Below are positions 24,424 to 34,472 of a stretch of DNA of 64,000 bases, one piece after another (position 1 is the stretch's first letter; the number at the start of each line of letters is the position of its first letter). The position numbers were made by a program, and so were the translations under genes. The notes beneath the pieces were generated by a model. It was given only the letters and a program-made list of their open reading frames with translations, was not told the origin of the DNA and did not search any database. Location: contig NZ_CP125942.1 of assembly GCF_039602135.1 (NCBI RefSeq), positions 1,550,001 through 1,614,000 of the forward strand, written 5' to 3'. This DNA is from Glutamicibacter sp. B1 (GTDB taxonomy: Bacteria; Actinomycetota; Actinomycetes; Actinomycetales; Micrococcaceae).

Positions 24424-27400
24424 GTGCATCTAAAGACTCTTACCGTTCGCGGATTCAAGTCTTTCGCGTCGGCGACAACTTTTGAGTTTGAGCCAGGGGT
24501 CACCGCGGTGGTTGGACCCAATGGCTCCGGCAAATCCAACGTTGTTGATGCATTGGCTTGGGTTATGGGTGAACAGGGAGCTAAGACTCTTCGCGGCGGC
24601 AAGATGGAAGATGTCATCTTCGCTGGCACCTCGGGACGTCCACCCTTAGGCCGTGCCCATGTTTCATTGACTATCGATAATGCCGATGGTCAACTTCCCA
24701 TTGATTATGCGGAAGTGACTATTTCGCGCACCCTATTCCGTGCCGGAGGTTCGGAATACGCCATCAACGGGAACTCCTGCCGTCTATTGGATATCCAAGA
24801 GCTACTCTCAGACTCAGGCCTTGGACGCGAAATGCACGTCATTGTTGGTCAAGGCCAGCTTGACCGAATCCTGCACGCAACCGCTGAAGACCGCAGAGGA
24901 TTTATCGAGGAAGCCGCCGGTGTACTCAAGCATCGTCGTCGAAAAGAAAAAACGCTTCGTAAGCTCCAAGCAATGCAAGGCAACCTTGATCGTCTTGAAG
25001 ACCTCAATGCTGAAGTACGTCGTCAGTTGGCGCCCCTTGGCAGGCAAGCGAAGATTGCTCGTAGAGCTCAGAGCGTGCAACACGATGTACGCGACGCTAA
25101 ATCGCGTCTGCTTGCAGATGATTTGGTGACGCTAAACAATCGCCTGGCCCAGGACATCGATGATGAGTCGAAAGTCCAAGCACAGCAGCAAGAAGCCACG
25201 GACCGCCTTGAACGCGTCAAAAGACATATCGCTGAGCTAAACACACAACTAGAAAATGTCACCCCGCGCTTGGGCAAGATGCAAGACACCTGGGTGGCAC
25301 TAAGTACCCAGGCCGAGCGTTTCCGTTCCTTAGCAGCCTTGGCCCGTGAACGTAGCAAATTGCTAGAAAGCAATGAAACGCACTTCGACTCCAGTCGTGA
25401 CCCGGAGAGGCTTGAAGCTCAAGCCGAACGCATGAGCGAAGAACTCGCAGAGCTTGAAGAAGCATTAGAGGACCGTCATGAAATTCTTGCTGAAGCTGTA
25501 GAGGCTAAAGAGCAGGCCGAAGAAGAGTCCCGTGCAGAACAACAGCGCATGGCTGCCATGCTTCGTGCTGCTGCAGACCGCCGTGAAGGAATCTCACGTC
25601 TTGCCTCACAAGTCGCTTCAGCACGCAGTCGTGTAGATGTCACCCGAGCAGAAATTGTTCGTCTGCAGGAAAGCGTGCAGTCTTTTGATTCAGATCTCCA
25701 ATTGGATCAGCGTTCGCATGATGACGTCTCAGCGGATTTGGAGACCCAACTTGCTGGAGAGTTAGAACTCAACGAAACATTTGAGCTAGCCGACAAAGAA
25801 TTCTCTGAACTGTCCCAAGCCCAGCAGCGCGACACGCAACGTGAACGCGAACTATCGGTACGAGTCTCTGGCCTACGTTCCAGGCTTGAAGCGTTGAAGC
25901 TGAACACCAAGCCCGATGACCAGTCATCGCAGTTATTGCACTCATACTCGGACTCCCTGCTAGGACGTCTTGGTGAGTTGATGTCAGTCAACCCCGGGTA
26001 CGAGCAAGCCGTCGCAGCAATTCTTCGGGACAATGCCGAATCATTGGTGGCAATTGATGGACAGCGCGCAGAGGGGTTACTGGAACAGCTGAAGTCCAAT
26101 GACGCGAGTGCAGTATTCCTGCATGCCGATATCAAAGCCACCGATACGGCAACCCCCAAACTTACTAGCGCAATTAGCGCCCGTGACGTGGTTGAGTCAG
26201 ATGAAAAAGTCGCTGCACTATTGGATCAACTGTTCGCCGGGCACTATGTCGTTGAAGAACTAGAACAGTCGCAGGCAGTGTTGGCTGAAGACCCAGCCGC
26301 CAGCGTGACGACACTAGATGGGGCAACGTTCTCCGCTCTCCGAAGTTCTGTCGGTGACGCTGCCGGCGCGTCTTTGATAGCCCAACAAGCCATGGTTGAG
26401 CAAACCGAAAGTGAACTCAACGAATGCCAAGAAGAGCTATCCCAAGTCGAGGAAAGCATCGCTGAACGTTCCCCTCAACTTTCGGTGGCGCAACAGCAAC
26501 GAGATGATGCCCTCTCGGCACTGAGCGAATCCGACGCAGCCATTGATGAACTCAGTTCCTATTTGGCTCGATTGGGGCAGAAGCTTCGTAGCGCCCAGGC
26601 CGACAAACAAAAACTCATTGAACGCCTTGAAGCGTCCAACGAAAAATTGGAAATCGAACAGGAATCTCTAGAAGAGATCACTGAACGTATGGAGTTGGCC
26701 TCCACAGATCAAGATGACGAAACCATTGATGACGCAGCCCGTGCCGCGCTCGCCGATGCCGCCGCAGCCGCCCGCCAACAGGAACTAGAAGCTCGTCTTG
26801 CCTTGCGCAGCAGTGAAGAACGCGTCTCGGGACTGCGCTCGCGCATTGAGGGGCTTCGCAGAACCGCCGCGGCCGAACGCAACCACCGCGAAGTGGCCAT
26901 GCGCCGAGCCGAACAGCGAAAAGCCCAAGCTGCCAATGCGAGCCGAGTGGAGCAGTCTGCCGAGCGAGTCTTGCGTTTCATCGAAGTTTCCTTGTCCATG
27001 GCCGGCTCTGAACGCGAGGAGCTGGCTTCCAAAAAGGCTGAACTGGACCAGCTGCTGACTAACCAGCGCGCCGAGGCGGAACAGCTCTCTGCCGAGTTGG
27101 CTCGGTTGGCGGACGCAGTGCACCGTGATGAGATGGCCCGTGCCGAATTGCGTCTGCGCATCGAAAACTTAGAAACCAAGGCGCTAGAAGAGTTGGGCTT
27201 TACCCCCGATCATCTGATTGCCAACTTTGGCCCTGACCAACTGATCCCTGAAGCGATTGACGAAGACGACAAATGGGGGGAGTCTTCGTCAGAACGTAGA
27301 CGAGGATGGTAACCCCGTTGGGACCAAACCTTTTGACCGTGTTGAGCAAGAGAAGCGTCTGAAGAAAGCGGAAAGGGATCTTTCAGCGTTGGGAAAGGTC

Positions 27401-27997
27401 AACCCGCTCGCATTGGAAGAATTTGCTGCTCTTGAAGAGCGCCACAAATTCCTCTCTGGTCAGCTGGAGGACTTGAAGAAGTCACGAGGAGATCTGGAAC
27501 AGATCATCGCGGACGTGGATGCGCACGTGGAACGGGTCTTTACCGAGGCCTATAACGACACTGCTGTGCAGTTCAAACGGATCTTTGACCGTTTGTTCCC
27601 GGGTGGAGAAGGCCAGCTAGTGCTCACGGACCCTGAGCACATGCTGACCACGGGTATTGAGGTTGAAGCTAGGCCTGCAGGCAAAAAGATCAAACGACTT
27701 TCACTGCTTTCCGGCGGTGAACGTTCTTTGACCGCAGTGGCACTGCTGGTGGCGATCTTTAAGGCGCGCCCTTCACCGTTCTACGTCATGGATGAAGTTG
27801 AGGCAGCTCTTGACGATATGAACCTTGGCCGCTTGATCACCATCTTTGAAGAGTTGCGTGAATCGTCGCAGTTGATTGTGATTACTCACCAGAAGAAGAC
27901 CATGGAAGTGGCTGACGCGCTTTATGGTGTCACGATGCGCGGTGACGGTGTGACTACGGTGATTAGTCAAAAGATGGACCGAGTAGTGCCTCAGTAG
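24424..27997 (+). pseudogene. smc: Chromosome segregation ATPase SMC, split by a one-base frameshift
   Basis: SMC condenses and segregates the chromosome with ScpAB. The first frame (24424-27312, 962 residues, GTG start) has Walker A GPNGSGKSN near residue 32, the first coiled-coil arm, the hinge near 500-640 and the returning coil. The second frame (from about 27280 to 27997) has VNPLALEEF, the signature [10 protein letters not shown] and Walker [12 protein letters not shown]. The split is at a run of six G (27275-27280); with five G the frames join into about 1,190 residues, the normal family length. Each half alone would lack an ATPase half-site. Since smc is normally needed for healthy growth, a sequence error is the likeliest explanation; a real mutation cannot be excluded. 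Confidence 0.92.
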
Positions 27998-28128
27998 GGG
28001 TGCTTTGAACGTCAATCAATCAGAATAGGGTCGCTTGTCGCTCCAACCCCGCCAGCCGTTATCAATTTGTAACATTCCTAATCAGGTGGCAAATAGCACT
28101 CTCGGTGATGTCGTGTTGTGAACACGTT

Positions 28129-28146
28129 CCCTGTATATAATCAGGG
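28129..28146 (+). promoter_or_regulatory. Promoter -10 box inside an inverted repeat
   Basis: A perfect TATAAT (28136-28141) lies 52 bases before the glycosyltransferase start. It is framed by the dyad CCCTG (28129-28133) and CAGGG (28142-28146). The -35 is weak (GTGTTG with a 17-base spacer). The dyad could be an operator that blocks the -10, which is inference. Confidence 0.5.
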
Positions 28147-28193
28147 TAGACATACATCGAACCCTGGCTAGGGTTCTAAATTTTGGGAATCTG

Positions 28194-29702
28194 ATGGCTC
28201 TGTTTAGACGACGCAATAAAGCTTCAAATGACAATGTTTCTCACGTGGAAGCGGCGTTGCCCCCTGAAGCGCCCAAGCCACAAGAGGTGCAGCCGGTGGT
28301 TGCTCAGGCGAAGCCGGTACAACAGGCCGAAGCTCCGGCTGCTGCAGAGGCGGAATCGAAGCCGGCTGGAATTTTTGTCAGCGTCATCATTCCTGTTTAC
28401 AACTCGATGCCGTACCTGACTGAACTGCTCAACTCTCTGGAGCTTCAGGACCTGGATAAGAGTCTGTATGAGGTCATCGCCGTTAATGATGGATCCACCG
28501 ATTTTGGTGGTGAAATTCTGGACGTCTATGCCAAGCGCAATGCAAACTTCACGGTTGTTCACCAAGAAAACAGTGGATGGCCAGGCAAGCCACGCAACGT
28601 TGGTACTTCGCTGGCAAAGGGCGAATACGTTTTCTACGCGGACTCTGACGATACGTTAGGCACCGAAGCTCTGCGTCGAATGCGCGACTTCGCCCTAGAA
28701 CATGATGTTGATGTGCTCGCTCCAAAGCTGGTTCCTGTTGGTGGCCGAGTGATTCGAACCTCGCTGTTCTCATCGACTCAGGTTGATGTGCCCCTTGAGC
28801 AGATCTTTGCCACCCTCATGCCACAGAAACTCATTCGCCGCCAGATGATCCTGGATCATGATCTTCGTTTTGCTGAAGAGAAAGTGCGTCTTGAAGACGG
28901 CATGGTGTTGGCCGGATGCTACTTGCACGCCAAACGAGTCAGCGTCCTGGCTGACTACGAGTACTACTACATCCGCGAACGCGGCGATGGAAACAACATC
29001 AGTGCTCAGCCATTTGAACCTAAGGGTTATGTAGAGTCCATGACCCATATCAGCAACACCATTCGCGATAACACCACCGATGACCCAGAGCTGGGCCGCC
29101 GATTGATTGCTGGACTGTTCAAGCGCAAGGGTCTGAAGTTCTTCGTTGGCGATCGCTTCTTGAAGTACCGTGAAGCACGCGCCAAGTTGTGGACGGCTGC
29201 TTTCGGCCCATATGTCCAAGAATTCTTGGCCGAGCGCACCAACGAAGTGCTCAGCGACCAAGATACTGCCAAGGCCAAAGCAATTATGGCTGGGGACTAT
29301 GAACAGCTGAAGTTGCTGGCGGCTAAGGACGAACAGGTCGCCGAGCGGCCCGAACTGACCAAGGCCACTGCGAAGAGCGATCATTTTGAATTGCACTTCA
29401 CTAGCCCGGGTGTTGGACCGACCCCACGCGCCCTTTACATCGATGAACGAGAAAGCGAGCGCCGCCTGCAATTCGAGGTCGCCGAACAGGGTAAAGGGCG
29501 TTACATTGCAAAGATCCCGTTTGCGGCTTTGGCGGCACAAAAGTTGGGCATCGGCGATATTCATGTGAAGTATGACCACGCTGAGACACGTCGTATTCGC
29601 GTTCCGGCGAACGTCAAGGAAGCTACTGCCTCTGGTGTCCGCGTCTACCGCACCATCAAGGGTGCCTTGAGCATTGACCTGCGCAAGTCAACGCTCGTCT
29701 AG
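28194..29702 (+). CDS. Family 2 glycosyltransferase with C-terminal extension (teichoic-acid type)
   Basis: This 502-residue protein begins with about 55 residues rich in Ala, Pro and Glu, then a GT-A domain: VSVIIPVYNSMPYL near residue 62, VNDGSTD near 100 and ADSDDTL near 152 (DxD). The layout with LRDLALEHD-like helices and a C-terminal module of about 120 residues (from ELHFTSPG onward) resembles TarS/TarP-type enzymes that glycosylate wall teichoic acid. No membrane helix is seen. It has its own strong -10 box and a perfect terminator, so it is transcribed alone. It likely acts on the glycopolymer made by the 1-11 kb locus; the sugar is unknown. Confidence 0.82.
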   Translation: MALFRRRNKASNDNVSHVEAALPPEAPKPQEVQPVVAQAKPVQQAEAPAAAEAESKPAGIFVSVIIPVYNSMPYLTELLNSLELQDLDKSLYEVIAVNDGSTDFGGEILDVYAKRNANFTVVHQENSGWPGKPRNVGTSLAKGEYVFYADSDDTLGTEALRRMRDFALEHDVDVLAPKLVPVGGRVIRTSLFSSTQVDVPLEQIFATLMPQKLIRRQMILDHDLRFAEEKVRLEDGMVLAGCYLHAKRVSVLADYEYYYIRERGDGNNISAQPFEPKGYVESMTHISNTIRDNTTDDPELGRRLIAGLFKRKGLKFFVGDRFLKYREARAKLWTAAFGPYVQEFLAERTNEVLSDQDTAKAKAIMAGDYEQLKLLAAKDEQVAERPELTKATAKSDHFELHFTSPGVGPTPRALYIDERESERRLQFEVAEQGKGRYIAKIPFAALAAQKLGIGDIHVKYDHAETRRIRVPANVKEATASGVRVYRTIKGALSIDLRKSTLV

Positions 29703-29712
29703 AAACAAATAA

Positions 29713-29749
29713 GCTTTGGAGCGAACACCCGTGGTGTTCGCTCCAAAGC
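29713..29749. terminator. Bidirectional terminator
   Basis: A perfect 17-base stem (29713-29729 with 29733-29749) with a CGT loop lies between the convergent glycosyltransferase and MFS genes. It is flanked by A/T-rich sequence (ATTTAAA on the 3' side), so it should serve both strands. Confidence 0.9.
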
Positions 29750-29797
29750 ATTTAAAGGCCTGCCCATCTTGGGGCTTGAATGTGCTCTCGGTCCGAA

Positions 29798-31063
29798 CTA
29801 GGCAGCGCCCTTTGTCGAAGCCTGATCATCGTCTAGCGCCACCGGGCGAATGGTGCGCGGGACAAAGCTCCAACCGAGCAATCCAACCAACGCGACTAAG
29901 GCAGAAACGCCAAAAGCGATTTCGTAGTTCAATGAGTCGGCGAGGAATCCGGCGAGTAGTGGGCCAATAATCGCCCCGAAATCCTGACACATCTGGAAAC
30001 CTGCCAGTGCCGTACCACCATTACGTCCGGTGCCGATGACATCAGAAATTGAAGCCTGCTGGGCAGGGCCTAGGATGCCGCCACCGAAACCAGCGAAGAT
30101 GGAGCACACGACAAAACCAGCGGCCGAGGTAAAGATACCCATGGACCCGATGGAAAGCAGTAAAAGGGTCAACCCGAGCATGACAGGTATTTTGCGTCCC
30201 ACTCGGTCGGTGAGTTTTCCAGAGAAGAGCAGTGCACAACCATTACCGATGGCAAATAATGCCATCGACAACCCGGCAATTGTGGTTCCCAGACCATCGC
30301 CGAAAACAGCTAGGGCAAAGAGCGGGATCATACTGTTGCGGATGCCAAAGGCTAGCCAGCCATAGCTAAAACCGGAGAAGAGCGCAGCGCGGTAGGCGGG
30401 GGAGCCCAGGGCTTCACGGGTGGTGACCACCTCAATGGCTTGACGGGCCTTAGCTGGATCCTCGGCATCCTTATCCAGGTCACGTCGGCGTCCCAAGGCG
30501 AAGTAAACCACTGCTGCTGCAATGACCAGCGCAGTACCGTAAATAAAGAACGGTACTCGCATACCTAAAGGTGCCAGAACGCTACCGAGTACCGGGCCTG
30601 CAACATTGCCCAGCAAGAAAGCTCCGGCATAAAGACCGGAAATTCGGCCACGGGATTCTTCGGGGGAAAGCCTGGCAATCAGTGCCATCGCTGAAATGGT
30701 GAACATGGTGGAGCCAAAGCCACCGAGTCCACGGGCGATTAATAACTGCGTGTAATCCTGAACGAAACCGCACAGCAAGGTTGAGATGGCAACGAGTAAG
30801 ACACCGGTGACGTAGATGCGAGGTTCGCCGAGCTTGCCAACCAGGGCGCCGGCCACCGGGGCAAAGATCAAACGGGTAAAAGCGAAAATGCTGACGATAA
30901 TGCTGGCAGCTGCAGCACCGACATCAAAGCTCACCGCATACTGCGGCAAGATGGGCGCGATGAGCCCAAAACCCAAAGCGATAATGAACGCTGCCACCAG
31001 CAGTACGCCTATTTCTCTAGGAATTGGTGCGCGTACAGCAGTTTTACGAGAGGAGAACAACAT
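29798..31063 (-). CDS. MFS transporter
   Basis: This 421-residue transporter has about 12 predicted helices. Loop motif A appears as GALVGKLGEPRIYVTG near residue 80 and in the second half as GKLTDRVGRKIPVMLG near residue 265. The central loop GRRRDLDKDAEDPAKARQ separates two six-helix halves. This suits a DHA1-type proton-driven drug or metabolite exporter. ATG start; no regulator gene is adjacent. It lies between the conserved smc and ftsY, facing away from ftsY with a 173-base divergent gap. The substrate cannot be predicted. Confidence 0.87.
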   Translation of the reverse strand: MLFSSRKTAVRAPIPREIGVLLVAAFIIALGFGLIAPILPQYAVSFDVGAAAASIIVSIFAFTRLIFAPVAGALVGKLGEPRIYVTGVLLVAISTLLCGFVQDYTQLLIARGLGGFGSTMFTISAMALIARLSPEESRGRISGLYAGAFLLGNVAGPVLGSVLAPLGMRVPFFIYGTALVIAAAVVYFALGRRRDLDKDAEDPAKARQAIEVVTTREALGSPAYRAALFSGFSYGWLAFGIRNSMIPLFALAVFGDGLGTTIAGLSMALFAIGNGCALLFSGKLTDRVGRKIPVMLGLTLLLLSIGSMGIFTSAAGFVVCSIFAGFGGGILGPAQQASISDVIGTGRNGGTALAGFQMCQDFGAIIGPLLAGFLADSLNYEIAFGVSALVALVGLLGWSFVPRTIRPVALDDDQASTKGAA

Positions 31064-31236
31064 GTTTGCCGATGGCCTGTGGAGTCACAGGCCTTCTAGC
31101 CTTTCTACGGAAAAGTGAGGCGATAGAGCCTGAACAAGTCTATGTCCTTCTGAGCAGTCTGATCCTGTGATCTCTAGTGCTCTTCACGAAGTACCCTAGC
31201 GTGGTAACTCACAGAAGATATGAGACGATTTAACCT

Positions 31237-32418
31237 GTGACTGATTCGCTTATATTAACTATCATCATCGTCGCGGTTGTTGCCGTGGTAGCCATTGGCG
31301 TCATTGCCTATGTCTCCAAGGGACGCAAGCCAAAGACTCCTTACACTTCTGAACGCGATGCCGATGACTTGCCGGCCGGTACTCAAGCTCCGAGCGCTAC
31401 CGATGTCGCTGCTGATAATGCCAGCGTTACCGATACTGCCATTGCAGTTGAAGAGCCAGTCTCTCCGGCCGCACCGCAGCTCGATGTTCCAGAGCCTGTT
31501 CAAGGTCGCTTGGCTCGATTGCGTGCCCGTCTGACCAAGTCCAACAACATGTTCTCCAAGGGTCTGCTGGCACTGCTGAGCCAGGACTCCATCGATGAGG
31601 ATGTCTGGGACGAGATCGAAGAGAATCTGCTCATGGCAGACCTCGGTACCGAACCAGCCCTAGAGCTGGTGGATGCCTTGCGCGAACGCGTCAAGATTGA
31701 AGGTAGTAAAGATCCTGCCCGCGTGAAAGCGATGTTGCGCGAAGAGCTCTTGAAGCTCGTTGATCCAAGCCTTGATAGAAGCTACCTACCGCAGCCACAC
31801 CCAGATCGCCCAAGCATCATCATGGTCGTCGGCGTCAACGGTGTTGGCAAGACCACCACCATTGGCAAGATGGCGCGTGTACTTGTTGCTGAAGACAAGG
31901 ATGTTCTCCTGGGTGCTGCTGATACCTTCCGTGCCGCAGCTGCCGAACAGTTGGCTACCTGGGGTGACCGCGTTGGTGTTCCAACCGTACGTTCGGACAT
32001 TGACGGTGCTGATCCAGCTTCGGTTGCCTTCGAAGCAGTTTCTGCTGGTATCGACCAGGAAGTCGATATCGTCATGATTGATACCGCAGGGCGACTGCAG
32101 AACAAGGTCGGCCTGATGGACGAGCTGGGCAAGATCAAGCGCGTCGTGGAAAAGAAGGCCGCTATCGACGAGGTCCTACTTGTCCTAGATGCCACCACCG
32201 GACAGAACGGTCTGCAACAGGCCAAGGTCTTCTCCGAGGTTGTCAACGTTTCGGGCATCGTGCTGACCAAGCTTGATGGCACCGCTAAGGGCGGCATCGT
32301 AGTTGCCATTCAGCGCCAGCTGGGTGTGCCGGTGAAGTTGGTTGGTCTGGGAGAGGGACCAGATGATCTGGCTCCGTTCAACCCAGAAGACTTCGTTGAT
32401 GCACTGCTTGAAGGCTAA
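31237..32418 (+). CDS. ftsY: Signal recognition particle receptor FtsY
   Basis: FtsY is the membrane receptor that accepts ribosome-nascent-chain complexes from SRP. This 393-residue form has an N-terminal hydrophobic helix (about residues 4-27), typical of Actinobacteria, then an acidic, Ala-rich linker. The NG domain follows, with GVNGVGKTTTIGKM near 199, DTFRAAAAEQL near 229, DTAGRLQ near 281 and TKLDGTAKGG near 343. GTG start. Its partner ffh is 8.4 kb downstream on the same strand. Confidence 0.96.
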   Translation: MTDSLILTIIIVAVVAVVAIGVIAYVSKGRKPKTPYTSERDADDLPAGTQAPSATDVAADNASVTDTAIAVEEPVSPAAPQLDVPEPVQGRLARLRARLTKSNNMFSKGLLALLSQDSIDEDVWDEIEENLLMADLGTEPALELVDALRERVKIEGSKDPARVKAMLREELLKLVDPSLDRSYLPQPHPDRPSIIMVVGVNGVGKTTTIGKMARVLVAEDKDVLLGAADTFRAAAAEQLATWGDRVGVPTVRSDIDGADPASVAFEAVSAGIDQEVDIVMIDTAGRLQNKVGLMDELGKIKRVVEKKAAIDEVLLVLDATTGQNGLQQAKVFSEVVNVSGIVLTKLDGTAKGGIVVAIQRQLGVPVKLVGLGEGPDDLAPFNPEDFVDALLEG

Positions 32419-32443
32419 CTGAAACGCACTTGAATCACAGATG

Positions 32444-32467
32444 AGGCCCTGCCATTTGGCAGGGCCT
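32444..32467 (+). terminator. Rho-independent terminator of ftsY
   Basis: A 10-base GC-rich stem (32444-32453 with 32458-32467) with a four-base loop lies 26 bases after the ftsY stop. A short TTTGCT tail follows. Confidence 0.85.
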
Positions 32468-32878
32468 TTGCTGTACCCAAGTCTTCTTGCTGGACCGCAG
32501 TGCTCCACGGTGTGGTGATGGAGTCGTGTGCTGGAAGAAGATAACAATCCATACCTTCTGGATGGATCGTGCTGGAGGTCGTAGAGATAGAAAATCAACG
32601 CCCAAGGATATTGTGAAGCGACTAAATCGCTGAGTTTGAGACAAAGCTACAGGTGGGGTAGCTCTGGGAGTGATGATCCAAACCATCGCCCTATTCTGAA
32701 CGAATCAGGTTTATGCGAAAACGCGCGAAACACGTGAATCCTTAAAATATAAAGAATTGATTAAAGCCTTGTGAGAGGTGTAGTTCCCGCTTATTCTTCC
32801 AGTGGGACAAGCTTTCGGACGCTGTGCGTTTCGAAGTCATCACACGCACTTTCGGATAGAACGCGGGGTCAAAATCCG
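32468..32878. other. Intergenic region, likely promoter of the SH3-repeat protein
   Basis: This 411-base stretch separates the ftsY terminator from the next gene. It becomes AT-rich near 32740-32765, where TTAAAATATAAAG could hold a -10 box. No RNA gene, repeat or credible small gene is seen. The open frame that enters from 32771 lacks a start with a ribosome binding site. Confidence 0.35.
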
Positions 32879-34455
32879 ATGCAATCGTCAAAACTCAACT
32901 ATCGGAGCGCTGCGATTGCTGCAGCGACAGCCATCTCGCTCATACTTGCCTTCACGGTGACAACCAACGCCTGGGGGTCAGCAAGTCGTCACAACGTCCA
33001 AATTCAAATGGGTCCCTATGACCCTGAAAACGCTCCGCCGTCAAAGTTCATCAAAAAAGTCACGGAGACCAGCACCACCGAGAACCTGAATCTCAGGAAG
33101 TCACCCTCAACCAGTGCTGGATCTCTTGGGATCATGCCCAAGGGAACAGTCGTTCGTCCAACGGGTAAAAAGCAGGATGTCTGGTGGCAAGTCACATGGG
33201 GAAGTAAAACTGGATGGTCATCAAGTAAGTACCTGACGACACGAACCTATGTTAAAGACGAGTCCGCAAGATACATGACTCGCTATACTCCCATCTACGC
33301 CACAAAGTCACTTCAGCAAAGTATTGGTGCCGTTAATCTGCGTACCAAAGTGAGCTTGCTTGAACTCAGTGGTACCAGCGCACACATTAAAACCGCTTAT
33401 TATCACGGTTGGGTGGAAGCCAAGAATGTCGTCACAACCATTCCGGCTAAACAGTACCGATACGTTCAGCGTAGTGGCGGTATCTACTCCCATCAGGATC
33501 CAAAGAAAGCTACCTGTCTGGGCAGGATCCACCACGGAGAAAAATATGAATATCGTCGTTGGGATGCCACGCACAGAAAAGACGAAATCAACGTGAACGG
33601 GCGCTGGGTATGGACCAACACCACCAATAGGGGAGCAGTGACGATTCAATACCGGTACGCGCAACGTGATGGCTCGGTATATAACTCAGCAAAGAAGAGC
33701 AGCTCTAAGGTCGTTGGCACCATCAAACGCGGCACCAAGGTTCGCTGGGGTGCATGGGACAGCGTTAATCGACGCGATGAGATTCTTTTGAACGGCAAAT
33801 GGGTGTGGAGTGATGTCACTGATCGCCCCAAACCTTCCGGCTACATTCCACCATCGGTTGACGTCAAGAACTACGCACGTTTCAGCAACAATGCTTTCTC
33901 GATACGGAAAATCCTGTCTCTAGCGCAGGAACAGTGGGCAGCATTAAGAAAGGCATGAAGGTCATCGTCACGCATAAAGCCGAAGGTGGTTGGGTGCGTG
34001 TCACCTCTGGCTCCCTGACTGGCTGGGTCATTGAAAAGGGAAATCTCAGGCGGCATGGCCCGTATTCGGTGGCAGTCTATGGAACGCTTCGCACCGGACA
34101 ATCTGCCTATAACGTGATGAATGGATTCCAGCAGAAGGTGACCAATCAGAGGCTGGCCAGCTCATCTTTGTATCAGATGTGGAACCCTAATTGGACCTTC
34201 CTGACCAACGGTCCAAAGACCGTGGTTGCTGAACAGTTCCAGTACTCAGATGCTAAAGGTCCTGCGATGCTCAAGAAGTTGGACATCTACGAAGGGCAGC
34301 TGAAGTATCAGGGCAAGCCGATGTACACACGACAAAATGTGTACCTCACCGATGAATCCCAATCGTGGACTTACAAGACAACATCCTTCTCGGAAAAGGT
34401 GGTCAAGAACTCTGGCCGCTACATTTCCTCCGGCGATTTCTTAAAGCGTTCGTAA
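32879..34455 (+). pseudogene. Secreted SH3b-repeat protein with C-terminal GGCT/AIG2-like domain, split by a one-base frameshift
   Basis: The joined product would be about 525 residues. It has a signal peptide (1 to about 33), an SH3b domain (about 55-120), a second weaker one, and two tandem repeats of about 60 residues (about 190-254 and 256-320). The repeats share Y-R-Y-x-Q-R and GRWVW/GKWVW motifs. A further SH3b domain precedes a GGCT/AIG2-like domain (about 395-525) with VAVYGTLRTG and LDIYEG. The first frame ends at 33958; the second continues to 34455. One added A in the run at 33908-33911 joins them in the middle of an SH3b domain. SH3b domains usually bind cell wall, so a wall-associated role is likely. 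Confidence 0.8.
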
Positions 34456-34472
34456 CTTAGGGGAGCAGATCC

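Noticed and set aside
28770..29579. 269-residue minus-strand frame opposite the glycosyltransferase
   Set aside because: The plus strand carries a clear GT-A domain with promoter and terminator; the opposite frame has no recognisable domain.
33449..33838. DNA repeat array in the SH3 gene
   Set aside because: The two units are similar in protein but diverged in DNA; this is domain duplication, not a mobile or CRISPR-like repeat.
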